From Caldovatus aquaticus (GTDB lineage Bacteria; Pseudomonadota; Alphaproteobacteria; Acetobacterales; Acetobacteraceae): 64,000 bases of DNA. Under the pieces are notes generated by a model that saw only the letters and a program-made list of their open reading frames with translations, searched no databases and was not told the DNA's origin. Shown one piece after another: positions 42,901-52,297 of this stretch. The position numbers were made by a program, and so were the translations under genes. The first letter of the stretch is position 1. The number at the start of each line of letters is the position of its first letter. The stretch is from assembly GCF_019458025.1 (NCBI RefSeq), contig NZ_JAHZUY010000012.1, forward strand, positions 1-64,000. Reading direction: 5' to 3'.

Positions 42901-44040
42901 ATGAAGATCGTCGAGGTCAAGGCCTATCCGACCTCCTTTCCCCTGCCGCCGGAGGGCGGGGTCGCGCTCGGCATCGGCCGCGCCGTCAAGCGCGACGCGG
43001 TGCTGGTCAAGGTGGTCACCGACGACGGCCTGGTCGGCTGGGGCGAGAGCCACCACGGCCGCGCCCACACCGCGGTCGCGCGGCTGATCGAGACCACGCT
43101 GCGCCAGCTCGTGCTCGGCATGGACGCGCACGACACCGTCGGGATCTGGGCGCGGATCTACAAGTACCAGCTCGGCAGCCACGGCATGGGCGCCGCCTGC
43201 GCGATGGCGATGAGCGGCATCGACATGGCGCTGTGGGACATCAAGGGGAAGGCGACCGGCCTGCCGCTCTACCGGCTGCTCGGCGGCGCGGCGCGGGCCG
43301 TGCCCGCCTACGCGGGCGGCGTCGCGCTCGGCTACCAGCCGCCGGCGCAGCTGATAGACGAGGCGGCGCCGCTGGTCGCCGCGGGCTACAGGGCGGTGAA
43401 GCTGCGCGTGGGCGACACGGTGCGCGACGACATCGCGCGCATGGAGGCGGTGCGCAACGCCTTCGGCCACGACCTCGTCATCCTCACCGACGCCAACACC
43501 GGCTACCGCCCGGAACAGGTCCGGCAGGTGATGCCGGCGATGGACGAGCTCGGCGTCGGCTGGCTGGAGGAGCCCTTCCCCGCCCACGACCACCGCGCCT
43601 ACGCCGAGGCGCGGCGCTACGGCCGCACGCCGTTCGCCGCCGGCGAGAACCACTACACGCGCTTCGAGTTCACCCGCGTCCTCGAGGACGGGGTGATCAC
43701 CCTCTGGCAGCCGGACCTCTCGAAGTGCGGCGGCATCACCGAGGCGCTGCGCATCGCGGCGATGGCCTCCGCCTTCAAGATCCCGGTCCACCCCCACTCC
43801 TCGATGACCGGCGTCAACCAGGCGGCCTCCGTCCACCTGCTGGCCGCCATCGAGAACGCCGGCTACTTCGAGGCCGACGTCTCGAAGGGCAACCTGTTCC
43901 GCGACGCGCTCGGCAGCGAGCCCTGGCGCATCGGCGCCGACGGCTGCGTGCGCCCGCTCGAGAAGCCGGGCATCGGGGTCGAAGTGGACGAGGCCTTCCT
44001 CGCCGCGCACCCGCCGATCGAGGGCCCGGGCTACGTCTGA
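42901..44040 (+). CDS. Enolase-superfamily (mandelate racemase/muconate lactonizing) enzyme
   Basis: 379 residues. The capping domain starts MKIVEVKAYPTSFPL. In the barrel, KLRVGD (the KxK-like base position, here Lys-x-Arg), the metal ligands Asp in LTDANTGY, Glu in WLEEPF and Glu in AAGENHYTR, and the His in PVHPHSSMTG are visible. Such enzymes abstract an alpha-proton of a carboxylate (sugar-acid dehydratase, racemase or cycloisomerase). It is divergent from the IorAB/TctC operon across a 225-base gap, which suggests shared regulation, and its 3' end overlaps the next convergent gene by 10 bases. Confidence 0.92.
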   Translation: MKIVEVKAYPTSFPLPPEGGVALGIGRAVKRDAVLVKVVTDDGLVGWGESHHGRAHTAVARLIETTLRQLVLGMDAHDTVGIWARIYKYQLGSHGMGAACAMAMSGIDMALWDIKGKATGLPLYRLLGGAARAVPAYAGGVALGYQPPAQLIDEAAPLVAAGYRAVKLRVGDTVRDDIARMEAVRNAFGHDLVILTDANTGYRPEQVRQVMPAMDELGVGWLEEPFPAHDHRAYAEARRYGRTPFAAGENHYTRFEFTRVLEDGVITLWQPDLSKCGGITEALRIAAMASAFKIPVHPHSSMTGVNQAASVHLLAAIENAGYFEADVSKGNLFRDALGSEPWRIGADGCVRPLEKPGIGVEVDEAFLAAHPPIEGPGYV

Positions 44041-44747
44041 GCGCGATCCGCGCCGGCGCGCCCGCCGGCGATCTCGCGCACCAGCTTGGCGCGCAGGGCG
44101 CGGGCGAAGTCGCGGCGGTCCCCGATCGCCATGACGAAGGCGCCGGGGCCGCCGATCACCTCGCGCTCGTAGTGCACGCGCAGCGGCAGGCCGAGGCGCG
44201 TCACCGGCGCGAGCTCGATCGCCAGCGCGTTGACGGTGATGCCCGCCGCCACCGCCGCGTCGCGCGCCTCCGGCGCCGGCCGCAGCGAGCGCAGGTCGGG
44301 CCCGTCGCCGGAGACGTCGATCACCCGCTCCTCGGCGCGGAACGGCGCGGCGGCGATCAGCGCCGCCGCATGCGCGATCGCGTCGCCGATCGCGTTGTAG
44401 CTCTGCGCCGAGCGCGGCGCCGCCAGCAGCTCGCGCGCCAGCGCCCCGGCGGAGGCGGCATCGGCGACGCGCCGCCAGCCGAGCACCGTCGCCGGCGCGC
44501 CGGGCGAGCCCCACTCGACGACCGCCACCGCGATCGCGCCGCGCGGCCTGGAGGCGACGGCGGCAAGCGTCGCGGGATGCGTCAGCGCCTCGGCGCAGCC
44601 CTCGCGCTGCAGGCGGAACTCGTCGGCGTCCATGCTGCCCGAGGCATCGAGCGCCAGCACCAGCAGGAGATCCACCGCGGCGGCTTCGGCCGCCGCGCCG
44701 AGCGCGGCCGCGCCCGGCAGCAGCAGCGCCGCGCGCCGCCGCAGCAT
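44031..44747 (-). CDS. Secreted DUF1194 (VWA-like) protein
   Basis: 238 residues. The signal peptide is RRRAALLLPGAAALGAAAEAAA; the mature part begins VDLLLVLALDASGSMDADEF, which contains the MIDAS-type DxSxS metal motif of von Willebrand A domains. RSAQSYNAIGDAIAHAAALI and RVIDVSGDGPDL follow, typical of DUF1194. The function is unknown. It starts 3 bases after the gamma-glutamyltransferase stop region, so both are probably in one transcript. Confidence 0.88.
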   Translation of the reverse strand: MLRRRAALLLPGAAALGAAAEAAAVDLLLVLALDASGSMDADEFRLQREGCAEALTHPATLAAVASRPRGAIAVAVVEWGSPGAPATVLGWRRVADAASAGALARELLAAPRSAQSYNAIGDAIAHAAALIAAAPFRAEERVIDVSGDGPDLRSLRPAPEARDAAVAAGITVNALAIELAPVTRLGLPLRVHYEREVIGGPGAFVMAIGDRRDFARALRAKLVREIAGGRAGADRAQT

Positions 44748-44749
44748 CG

Positions 44750-46447
44750 TCAGGAGGCGATCGCGTAGGCCGGCCGCCGCGGATCGGCCCCGGCGTGGAT
44801 CATGCCCGCTTGCGGATCGGTCAGGATCACCTCCACGCCGCCGGCGAGCCAGGTCCACTCCGGCCAGTCCTGCAGCGCGTGGCCGCGCGCGGCAAGCGCC
44901 TCGCGCGTCTCGCGGGCGATGCGCGCCTCGGCGGCGAGGCGGGCGGGGAAGTACTCGAACGGCGCGAAGGAGGAGGGGAAGGAGTAGCTCGCCACGCGCG
45001 GCGCCTCGACCGCCTCCTGCACCTCCATGCCGAAGTGCAGGATGTTGAGCATCACCTGCAGCATGGCCTGGATCTGCACGTCGCCGCCCGGCGTGCCGAA
45101 CGGCATCAGCCCGCCGTCGCGCGTGACGACCATCGCCGGGTTGGGCGTCAGGCGCGGGCGCTTGCCGGGGGCGACGCCGCTCGGGTGCCGCGGATCGGGC
45201 CGGCTCTGCGAGCCGCGGTTGGAGGGGATGATGCCGAGGCCTGGCACGACGGGCGAACTCCACGACCCGTCGGAGGGCGTGGCGCTGAAGGCGTTGCCCC
45301 AGCGGTCCACGACGCAGACGTAGCTGGTGTCGGCCTCCGCCGCGGGCGCCGCGGCGCGGGTCGCGGACGCCGGCGCGGTCCCGGCGCCGAGCAGCGGGCC
45401 CGGCATGCCGGGATGGGCGCGGCGCGGATCGATCGCCCGCGCGCGCGCCGCGACGTGCGCCTCCGAGAGCAGCGCGTCGAGCGGGACGTCCACGAAGGCC
45501 GGATCGCCGAAGTGGTACTCGCGGTCCGCCATCGCCGCCTTGATGGCCTCGGCCAGCAGGTGCAGGTAGTCGGCCGAGTTGTGCGCGAGCCCGTCGAGGC
45601 CCGCCCGCTCCATCACCAGCAGCGCCTCGAGCAGCGCCGGGCCCTGGCACCACGGCCCGCAGGTCAGCACCTCGTGGCCGCGCCAGCGCCGCCGCACCGC
45701 GGGCTCGATGCGCGAGCGGAACCCGGCCAGGTCCTCCATCGAGAGATAGCCGCCCTCGCGCCGCTGGAAGGCGACGATCTCGCGCGCGATGTCGCCCCGG
45801 TAGAACGCCGCCCGCGCCGCCGCGAGCCCGGCGAGGCGCCCCTTGCCGGCCGCCTTGCGCTCCTCGTCCGCCATGTACTGCAGCGTGCGGGCGAGGTCGG
45901 CCTGCACGAACCTCTCGCCGACGCGCGGGCGCCGCCCGCCGGGCAGGAAGATCGCCGCGTTGGAGGGCCAGCGCGCGTATTCCGCCTCGTGCTTCTCGAT
46001 GTTCTCGGCGAGCAGGGGGAACACTGCGAAGCCGTCGCGGGCGAAGCGGATCGCGTGCTGCGCCACCTCGCCGAAGCCCATGGTGCCGTGGCGCTCGAGC
46101 GCGGTGATCCAGGCGTCGGGCGCGGCCGGCACCACGGTGCGCAGCACCCCCGGCGGGATCCGGCCGCCGTGCTCGCGCAGGAACAGGTCGGCGGGGAGCG
46201 ACCTCGGCCAGTGGCCGAGGCCGGCGATGGTCTCCACCGCGCCGTCGGCGGTGCGGATCAGGATCGGCGCCACGCCGGCGACGTTCACCAGGTCCGGCAG
46301 CAGGACGCCGAGCGCGATGCCGGCGGCGCAGCCCGCGTCGATCGCGTTGCCGCCGGCCTCCAGCACCGAGAAGCCGGCGGCCGCGGCGAGATAGTGGCCG
46401 GCCGCGACCGCGTGGCGCGTGCCGCTGATGGTCGGGCGTGTCTGCAT
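44750..46447 (-). CDS. Gamma-glutamyltransferase family protein
   Basis: 565 residues. Large-subunit motifs are YLAAAAGFSVLEAGGNAIDAG and VAPILIRTADG; the processing site and nucleophilic Thr are in AEADTSYVCVVDRWGNAFS (commonly TTHFSVVD), and PSSFAPFEYFP and FGTPGGDVQ define the small subunit. It should cleave itself into two chains in the periplasm if exported, but no signal peptide is visible, so a cytosolic acylase-like role is possible. No glutathione-related neighbour is present. Confidence 0.9.
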   Translation of the reverse strand: MQTRPTISGTRHAVAAGHYLAAAAGFSVLEAGGNAIDAGCAAGIALGVLLPDLVNVAGVAPILIRTADGAVETIAGLGHWPRSLPADLFLREHGGRIPPGVLRTVVPAAPDAWITALERHGTMGFGEVAQHAIRFARDGFAVFPLLAENIEKHEAEYARWPSNAAIFLPGGRRPRVGERFVQADLARTLQYMADEERKAAGKGRLAGLAAARAAFYRGDIAREIVAFQRREGGYLSMEDLAGFRSRIEPAVRRRWRGHEVLTCGPWCQGPALLEALLVMERAGLDGLAHNSADYLHLLAEAIKAAMADREYHFGDPAFVDVPLDALLSEAHVAARARAIDPRRAHPGMPGPLLGAGTAPASATRAAAPAAEADTSYVCVVDRWGNAFSATPSDGSWSSPVVPGLGIIPSNRGSQSRPDPRHPSGVAPGKRPRLTPNPAMVVTRDGGLMPFGTPGGDVQIQAMLQVMLNILHFGMEVQEAVEAPRVASYSFPSSFAPFEYFPARLAAEARIARETREALAARGHALQDWPEWTWLAGGVEVILTDPQAGMIHAGADPRRPAYAIAS

Positions 46448-46624
46448 GGCGCGACGCTCCTCCCGGCGCGGGCCCGGCCGGCCCGCCGCCGCTCCGGCGC
46501 AGGCTCCGCGCGGGCGGGGTGCGGTGTCAACCGCCTCCCCGCCCCCTTCACGGCGCCCGTTCCGGGGGCGAGGATGCGCGCGCCCCGCCGCGCGCGTGCG
46601 GGCCCCGAGACGGAGCAGCCGCCC

Positions 46625-47434
46625 ATGTCCGACACCACCGACGCCACCGCCGCCCCGCCCGTCCTCCTCGCCACCGATGCCCGCGGGATCGCCACCGTCA
46701 CGCTCAACCGCCCGCACAAGGGCAATGCCTACGACGAGGACATGCTCGCCGCCCTGATCGGCGGGCTGGATCGGCTGGAGAAGGACCCCGCCGTGCGCGC
46801 GGTGGTGATCCGCGGCGCGGGCAGGCACTTCCAGGCCGGCGCCGATCTCGACTGGCTGGCACGGGCCGCCGCCTACCCGCCGGAGCGCGCCTTCGCGGCC
46901 TCGATGGCCACCACCCGGGCGATGCAGCGGCTCAACGAGTTCCCGCGCCCGACCTTCGCCCTGGTCCACGGCGCCTGCTTCGGCGGCGGCTGCGGCATCG
47001 TCTGCTGCGTGGACGTCGCGCTGGCCACGACGGAGGCGGTCTTCGGCCTCACCGAGGTGCGCGTCGGCGTCGCCCCGACGCCGATCAGCACGCACATGGT
47101 CAACGCCATGGGCCTGCGCCATACCCGCCGCTACGCCCTCACCGGCGAGCGGTTCGACGCCGCCGAGGCGCTGCGCATCGGCCTCGTCCACGAGGTCCAC
47201 CCCGCCGAGCGGATCGAGGCGCGGCTTGCCGAGATCCTCGACCAGACCCTGCTGTCCGCGCCCGGCGCGGTCGCGGTGACGAAGCACTCCTTCCTCGCCG
47301 CCAACGGCCTCACCCTCGATCCGCGCGAGATGGCGATGCTCGCGCACGAGAGCTGGATGCAGCGCGCCTCGGCGGAGGGCCGGGAGGGGCTCGCCGCCTT
47401 CCGCGAGAAGCGGCGGCCGAGCTGGTACCGCTGA
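46625..47434 (+). CDS. Enoyl-CoA hydratase/isomerase family protein
   Basis: 269 residues of crotonase fold: ATVTLNRPHKGNAYDEDML, the oxyanion-hole loops FQAGADLDWLA and HGACFGGGCGIVCCVDVALA, and FGLTEVRVGVAPTPIS with the second-domain catalytic region (Glu in LTEVRVG). It is divergent from the gamma-glutamyltransferase gene and is followed after 176 bases by an alpha/beta hydrolase. Could serve degradation of terpenoid or branched acyl-CoAs. Confidence 0.92.
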   Translation: MSDTTDATAAPPVLLATDARGIATVTLNRPHKGNAYDEDMLAALIGGLDRLEKDPAVRAVVIRGAGRHFQAGADLDWLARAAAYPPERAFAASMATTRAMQRLNEFPRPTFALVHGACFGGGCGIVCCVDVALATTEAVFGLTEVRVGVAPTPISTHMVNAMGLRHTRRYALTGERFDAAEALRIGLVHEVHPAERIEARLAEILDQTLLSAPGAVAVTKHSFLAANGLTLDPREMAMLAHESWMQRASAEGREGLAAFREKRRPSWYR

Positions 47435-47610
47435 CCCTCCTCCCGCCGGCCGCGGGGCGCGATCGGCGCTCGCGACCCGGAGCGGCGCCGCGAGGTCGCG
47501 ACGCCTTTCGCCTCTTCGCGGAGATCCGGCCGCAGCACCGGGAAGGGGCGGCATCCGGAGCGCGATGCCGGGTAGGGCGGCCCGCACCGTCCGTGCTATG
47601 ACCCGCCCCC

Positions 47611-48435
47611 ATGGACCCCGAAGCCGAATACAACAACCGCGCGCGCGTCCCGGAGCACCCCGCGATCCTCGAGGGCTGGGCGCGCGACGCCGCCGCCTAC
47701 CGGGCCGCGCACCCCGACGCCGAGCTCGGCCTCGCCTACGGGCCGGGCGAGCGCGAGCGGCTCGACCTGTTCTGGCCCGCGGGCGGGGCCGGCCGCGACG
47801 CGCCGCTGGCGCTGTTCCTCCACGGCGGCTACTGGCAGGCGCTCGACCGGAGCTGGGTCAGCCACTGCGCGCGGGGCCTCAACGCGCGCGGCATCGCGGT
47901 GGCGGTGCCGTCCTACGACCTCTGCCCCGCGGTGACGGTCGCGCGCATCGTGGAGCAGATGCGCGCGGCGGCCGCCTTCCTGCACCGCCGGCACGGCCGG
48001 CGCCTGCTGGCGGTGGGCCATTCCGCGGGCGGCCACCTCGCCGCCATGCTGATGGCGACCGACTGGCGCGCGTTCGATCGCGCCCTGCCGGCGGGGCTGG
48101 TGCCGGCCGGCCTGCCGGTCTCCGGCGTGTTCGAGCTGGAGCCGCTGCTCCCGACCACGATCGCGCGTCCGCTCGGGCTCGACGCCGCGACGGCGCGCGC
48201 CCTGTCGCCGCGCTGGCTGCCGCGCCCGCCCGGCACCGCCGCGCTGCACGCCGTGGTCGGCGCGGCGGAGAGCGCCGAGTTCCTCCGCCAGACGCGCGAC
48301 TTCGCCGCCGCCTGGGGCGGCACCTGGGAGGCGCTGCCGGGCGCCGACCACTTCACCGTCCTGGCGCCGCTCGTCGAGCCGGCGAGCCCGCTGGTCGCGC
48401 GCGCCGCGGCGATGGCGCAACGGCTTGCCCGCTGA
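47611..48435 (+). CDS. Alpha/beta hydrolase (kynurenine formamidase/BD-FAE-like)
   Basis: 274 residues. ALFLHGGYWQALDRSW is the HGGYW oxyanion motif of this esterase group, GHSAGGHLAAML holds the nucleophilic Ser, and GADHFTVLAPL the catalytic His. EYNNRARVPEHP and LDLFWPAG are typical of the N-terminus. It may hydrolyse N-formylkynurenine or another ester or amide. It is 62 bases upstream of the Liv-type ABC operon, which carries its own ribosome binding site. Confidence 0.88.
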   Translation: MDPEAEYNNRARVPEHPAILEGWARDAAAYRAAHPDAELGLAYGPGERERLDLFWPAGGAGRDAPLALFLHGGYWQALDRSWVSHCARGLNARGIAVAVPSYDLCPAVTVARIVEQMRAAAAFLHRRHGRRLLAVGHSAGGHLAAMLMATDWRAFDRALPAGLVPAGLPVSGVFELEPLLPTTIARPLGLDAATARALSPRWLPRPPGTAALHAVVGAAESAEFLRQTRDFAAAWGGTWEALPGADHFTVLAPLVEPASPLVARAAAMAQRLAR

Positions 48436-48497
48436 TTCGTCGACCCTAGAATGAGCCGCAGAATGACCCGCCCGGACCGCGGAAGGAGGGAGGCATC

Positions 48498-49691
48498 ATG
48501 ACGACGCCACGCCTCGGCAGGCGCCGGCTGCTCGCGACGGCCGCGGCCTGCGGCCTCGCCGCCCCGCACGTGGCGCGCGCGCAGGCGCAGGCGGTGAGGA
48601 TCGGCTTCGTCACGGTGCTGACCGGCCCGCAGGCGGCGCTCGGCACCCAGCTCCGCGACGGCTTCCAGCTCGGCCTGCGCCACCTCGAGGGCAGGCTCGG
48701 CGGCCGGCCGGCCGAGGTGCTGGTGATCGACGACGAGCTGAAGCCCGACGTCGCCGTCACCAAGGTCCGCGCCGCGCTGGAGCGCGACAAGGTGGACTTC
48801 GTCGTCGGCGTGGTGTTCTCCAACATCCTCCAGGCGGTGTTCCGGCCGGTGACGGAGGCGAGCACCTTCCTGATCTCCACCAACGCCGGCCCCTCGCCCT
48901 TCGCCGGGCGCGGCTGCAGCCCCTACTTCTTCGCCGTCTCCTACAACAACGACCAGGTCCACGCGACGATGGGCCAGGTGGCGCAGGACGAGGGCTACCG
49001 GCGCGTCTTCATCCTGGTGCCCAACTACCAGGCCGGGCGCGACGCCGTCGCCGGCTTCAAGAGCCGCTTCAGGGGCGAGATCGCGGACGAGGCCTACGTC
49101 CCCCTCACCCAGCTCGACTTCTCGGCGGAGCTGGCGCGGATCGCGGCCGCGCGGCCGGACGCGCTGTTCACCTTCATGCCCGGCGGGCTCGGCGTGAACC
49201 TGGTGCGCCAGTACCGCCAGGCGGGCCTCGCCCACATCCCCTTCCTCTCCACCTTCACGGTGGACGAGGCGACGCTGCCGGCGCAGGGCGAGGCCGCGCT
49301 CGGCTTCCTGCACGCCGCGGTCTGGGCGCCCAACCTCGACAACGAGCAGAACCGCCGCTTCGTGCGCGACTTCGAGGCGCAGTACGGCTACATTCCCGCG
49401 ACCTACGCCGCGCAGTCCTACGACGGCGCCATGCTGCTCGATTCCGCGATCCGCAAGACGGGCGGCGACCTCGCCGACAAGGCGGCGGTGCGCCGCGCGC
49501 TGGAGGCGGCGGAGTTCCGCTCCGTGCGCGGCAACTTCCGCTTCGGCCCGAACCACTTCCCGGTGCAGGACTTCTGGCTCTGCCGCGTCGCGCGCCGCGC
49601 GGACGGCAGGTTCCAGACCGAGGCGGTGCGCAAGGTGCTGGAGAGCAGCGCCGACCCATACGCCGGCGAGTGCCGCATGCGCACGGGCTGA
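48498..49691 (+). CDS. Liv-type ABC transporter substrate-binding protein
   Basis: 397 residues with a twin-arginine signal (RRRLLATAAACGLAAPHVARAQ). The mature domain starts VRIGFVTVLTGPQAALG, followed by VLVIDDELKPDVAVTKVRAAL, FFAVSYNNDQVHATMGQVAQ and AQSYDGAMLLDSAIRKTGG. Such proteins bind branched-chain amino acids, amides or aromatic acids; the neighbouring acyl-CoA genes point to an aromatic or branched acid. AGGAGGGAGG precedes the ATG. It is first in a five-gene ABC operon. Confidence 0.94.
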   Translation: MTTPRLGRRRLLATAAACGLAAPHVARAQAQAVRIGFVTVLTGPQAALGTQLRDGFQLGLRHLEGRLGGRPAEVLVIDDELKPDVAVTKVRAALERDKVDFVVGVVFSNILQAVFRPVTEASTFLISTNAGPSPFAGRGCSPYFFAVSYNNDQVHATMGQVAQDEGYRRVFILVPNYQAGRDAVAGFKSRFRGEIADEAYVPLTQLDFSAELARIAAARPDALFTFMPGGLGVNLVRQYRQAGLAHIPFLSTFTVDEATLPAQGEAALGFLHAAVWAPNLDNEQNRRFVRDFEAQYGYIPATYAAQSYDGAMLLDSAIRKTGGDLADKAAVRRALEAAEFRSVRGNFRFGPNHFPVQDFWLCRVARRADGRFQTEAVRKVLESSADPYAGECRMRTG

Positions 49692-50614
49692 TGTCGGCCG
49701 AGCTGCTGCTGGTGCAGGCCCTGAACGGCCTGCAGTTCGGCGTCCTTCTGTTTTTGGTGGCCGCCGGGCTGACGCTGGTGTTCGGGGTGATGGACTTCAT
49801 CAACCTCGCCCACGGCGTGCAGTACATGCTCGGCGCCTATTTCGGCGCGACGCTGGCGGCGGCGACCGGGAGCTTCTGGCTCGGCCTGCTGCTCGCGCTG
49901 CCGGCGGCGCTGGCGGCGGGCCTCGCGCTCGAACTCCTCGTCTTCCGCCATCTCTACGGCCGCGACCACCTGGCGCAGGTGCTGGCGACCTTCGGCGTGA
50001 TCCTGTTCCTCAACGAGGGGGTGAAGCTGGCGTGGGGGGCGGCGCCGCTGCAGATGCCGGTCCCGCCGCTGCTCGAGGGCGGCGTTGCGCTCATGCCGGG
50101 GCTGCAGTACCCGGTCTATCGCCTCGCCATCCTCGCCGCGGGCCTCGCCACCGCGCTGCTGCTCTGGGTCCTGGTGGACCGCACGCGCGCCGGCATGCTG
50201 GTGCGCGCGGGCGCGACGCACCCGGACATCGTCGCGGCGCTCGGCGTGGACATCCGCCGGCTGTTCCTGCTCGTCTTCGCCTTCGGGGCGATGCTCGCGG
50301 GCTTCGCGGGGGCGATGGCGGCGCCGGTCCTGTCGGTCGAGCCGGGCATGGGCGATGCGCCGCTGATCCTCGCCTTCGTCGTCATCGTCATCGGCGGCAT
50401 CGGCTCGATCCGCGGCGCCTTCGTCGCCTCGCTGCTGGTCGGGCTGATGGACACGCTCGGCCGCGCCGCGCTGCCGGACCTGCTGCGCCTGTTCCTCGCC
50501 CCCTCGCCGGCGCGCCAGGCGGGGGCCGCGATCGCCTCGATGCTGGTCTACATCCTGATGGCCGCGGTGCTCGCCGTCCGCCCCGCCGGCCTGTTCCCCG
50601 CGCGCGCCGGCTGA
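49691..50614 (+). CDS. livH: Liv-type ABC permease (LivH)
   Basis: 307 residues with about eight membrane helices. VQALNGLQFGVLLFLVAAGLTLVFGVMDFINLAHG is the LivH start, VLATFGVILFLNEGVKL and VVIVIGGIGSIRGAFVASL the conserved middle and end (the GSIRGA loop contacts the ATPases). The ATG overlaps the stop of the binding-protein gene (TGATG). Confidence 0.95.
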   Translation: MSAELLLVQALNGLQFGVLLFLVAAGLTLVFGVMDFINLAHGVQYMLGAYFGATLAAATGSFWLGLLLALPAALAAGLALELLVFRHLYGRDHLAQVLATFGVILFLNEGVKLAWGAAPLQMPVPPLLEGGVALMPGLQYPVYRLAILAAGLATALLLWVLVDRTRAGMLVRAGATHPDIVAALGVDIRRLFLLVFAFGAMLAGFAGAMAAPVLSVEPGMGDAPLILAFVVIVIGGIGSIRGAFVASLLVGLMDTLGRAALPDLLRLFLAPSPARQAGAAIASMLVYILMAAVLAVRPAGLFPARAG

Positions 50615-50624
50615 GCCCCGGCGC

Positions 50625-51548
50625 ATGCGCGAGCGGGCGGTGCCGCTGCTGCTGTTCGCCGCCCTCGCCGCCGCCCCCTTCCTCGGCTTCGGCGAGGGCT
50701 ACGCGCTCACCCTGCTCGCCCGCGCGATGATCCTCGGCATGGCCGCGGTCGGCCTCGCGCTGCTGGTCGGCGGCGCGGGCCTCGTCAGCCTCGGCCATGC
50801 CGCGACGCTCGGCGTCGGCGCCTACGCGGTGGTGGCGCTGGACGCCAACGGCATCGTCGAGGGCGCGCTCGTCCTTCCGGTCGCGATCGGGGCGGCGGCG
50901 CTGTTCGCGCTCGCCACCGGCGCGGTCAGCCTGCGCACCTCCGGCGTGCACTTCATCATGATCACCCTCGCCTTCGGGCAGATGGCGTTCTTCACCGCCT
51001 CCTCGCTCGCCGCCTACGGCGGGGACGACGGCTACACGCTGTACGCGCGCACCGAGCTCGGCGGCACCCGCCTGCTCGAGGACCGCCTGGTCTTCCACTA
51101 CGCCTGCCTCGGCCTGCTCGCGCTGGTGTTCCTGTTCTGCCGCGCCGCCCTCGCCGCGCGCTTCGGCCGCGTGCTGCGCGCGGCGCGCGAGAACCCGCTC
51201 CGGGTGCGCGCCGTCGGCTTCGACCCCTACCCCTACCGGCTGCTCGCCTGCGTCATCGCCGGTGCGATCGGCGGCCTCTCCGGCGTGCTGCTCGCCAACG
51301 CGACGGAGTTCGTGGCGCCCAGCTACCTCTCCTGGCAGCGGTCGGGCGAGCTGCTGTTCATGGTGATCCTCGGCGGCCTCGGCAGCCTGCACGGCGCGAT
51401 CCTCGGCGCCCTCGCCTACGTGCTGCTCGAGGAGTGGCTGTCGCACCTGACCGAGCACTGGCGGATGGTCTTCGGCCCGCTGCTGGTGCTCTCGGTGCTG
51501 TTCTTCCGCGGCGGCCTCGCCGGCCTGCTGGCGCCGCGGCGGCGATGA
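50625..51548 (+). CDS. livM: Liv-type ABC permease (LivM)
   Basis: 307 residues. ILGMAAVGLALLVGGAGLVSLGHAATLGVGAYAVV is the LivM start; SGVHFIMITLAFGQM, RAARENPLRVRAVGFDPYPY and LGGLGSLHGAILGALAYVLLEEWL contain the coupling loop. It pairs with LivH. Ten bases after livH; the last four bases overlap livG (ATGA). Confidence 0.95.
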   Translation: MRERAVPLLLFAALAAAPFLGFGEGYALTLLARAMILGMAAVGLALLVGGAGLVSLGHAATLGVGAYAVVALDANGIVEGALVLPVAIGAAALFALATGAVSLRTSGVHFIMITLAFGQMAFFTASSLAAYGGDDGYTLYARTELGGTRLLEDRLVFHYACLGLLALVFLFCRAALAARFGRVLRAARENPLRVRAVGFDPYPYRLLACVIAGAIGGLSGVLLANATEFVAPSYLSWQRSGELLFMVILGGLGSLHGAILGALAYVLLEEWLSHLTEHWRMVFGPLLVLSVLFFRGGLAGLLAPRRR

Positions 51549-52297
51549 CCGCGCCGCTGCTCCGCATCGAGGGGCTGAGCAAGCGCTTCGGCGGCCTCGC
51601 CGTGACCGACGCCGTCTCGCTCGAGGTCCGCGCGGGCGAGATCCACGCCCTGATCGGCCCGAACGGCGCGGGCAAGACCACGCTCATCAACCAGGTCAGC
51701 GGCGCGCTGGCGCCCGATGCGGGCCGCATCCTGTTCGCCGGCCGCGACATCACGCGCCTCTCCATGCCGCGCCGCGTGCGCGCGGGCCTCGCGCGCACCT
51801 TCCAGGTCACCTGCATCCTTCCCGGCTTCTCGGTGCTGGAGAACGTCGCCCTCGCGGCGCAGGCGCGCGACGGCTCCTCGTTCCGCTTCCTCCGCCCTTC
51901 GGCGGGCGAGGACCGGCTCAACCGCGCCGCCCTGGAGGCGCTCGCGGCCGTCGGCCTCGCCCACCGCGCCGCGGCGCCGGCGGGGGCGCTGGCGCACGGC
52001 GAGAAGCGCCAGCTCGAGCTCGCCATCGCCCTCGCCACCCGCCCCCGCCTGCTGCTGCTCGACGAGCCGCTGGCCGGAGCGGGACCGGAGGAGACGGAGC
52101 GGCTGATCGCCCTGCTCGGCCGGCTGCGCGCCGACTACGGCGTCCTCCTGGTCGAGCACGACATGCGCGCGGTGTTCGCCCTCGCCGACCGCATCTCGGT
52201 GCTGGTCTACGGCCGCGTGATCGCCACCGGCGCCCCGCCGGAGATCCGCGCCAATCCCGAGGTGCGCGCCGCCTATCTCGGCGAGGACGAGGCGTGA
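51545..52297 (+). CDS. livG: Liv-type ABC ATPase (LivG)
   Basis: 250 residues. Walker A is LIGPNGAGKTTLINQ, the Q loop region RTFQVTCILPGFSVLENV, Walker B LLLLDEPLAGAGPEE, and the switch His in VLLVEHDM. LAHGEKRQLELAIALA replaces the canonical LSGGQ-type signature (LAHGEKRQL is normal for LivG). It hydrolyses ATP with LivF. Confidence 0.95.
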   Translation: MTAPLLRIEGLSKRFGGLAVTDAVSLEVRAGEIHALIGPNGAGKTTLINQVSGALAPDAGRILFAGRDITRLSMPRRVRAGLARTFQVTCILPGFSVLENVALAAQARDGSSFRFLRPSAGEDRLNRAALEALAAVGLAHRAAAPAGALAHGEKRQLELAIALATRPRLLLLDEPLAGAGPEETERLIALLGRLRADYGVLLVEHDMRAVFALADRISVLVYGRVIATGAPPEIRANPEVRAAYLGEDEA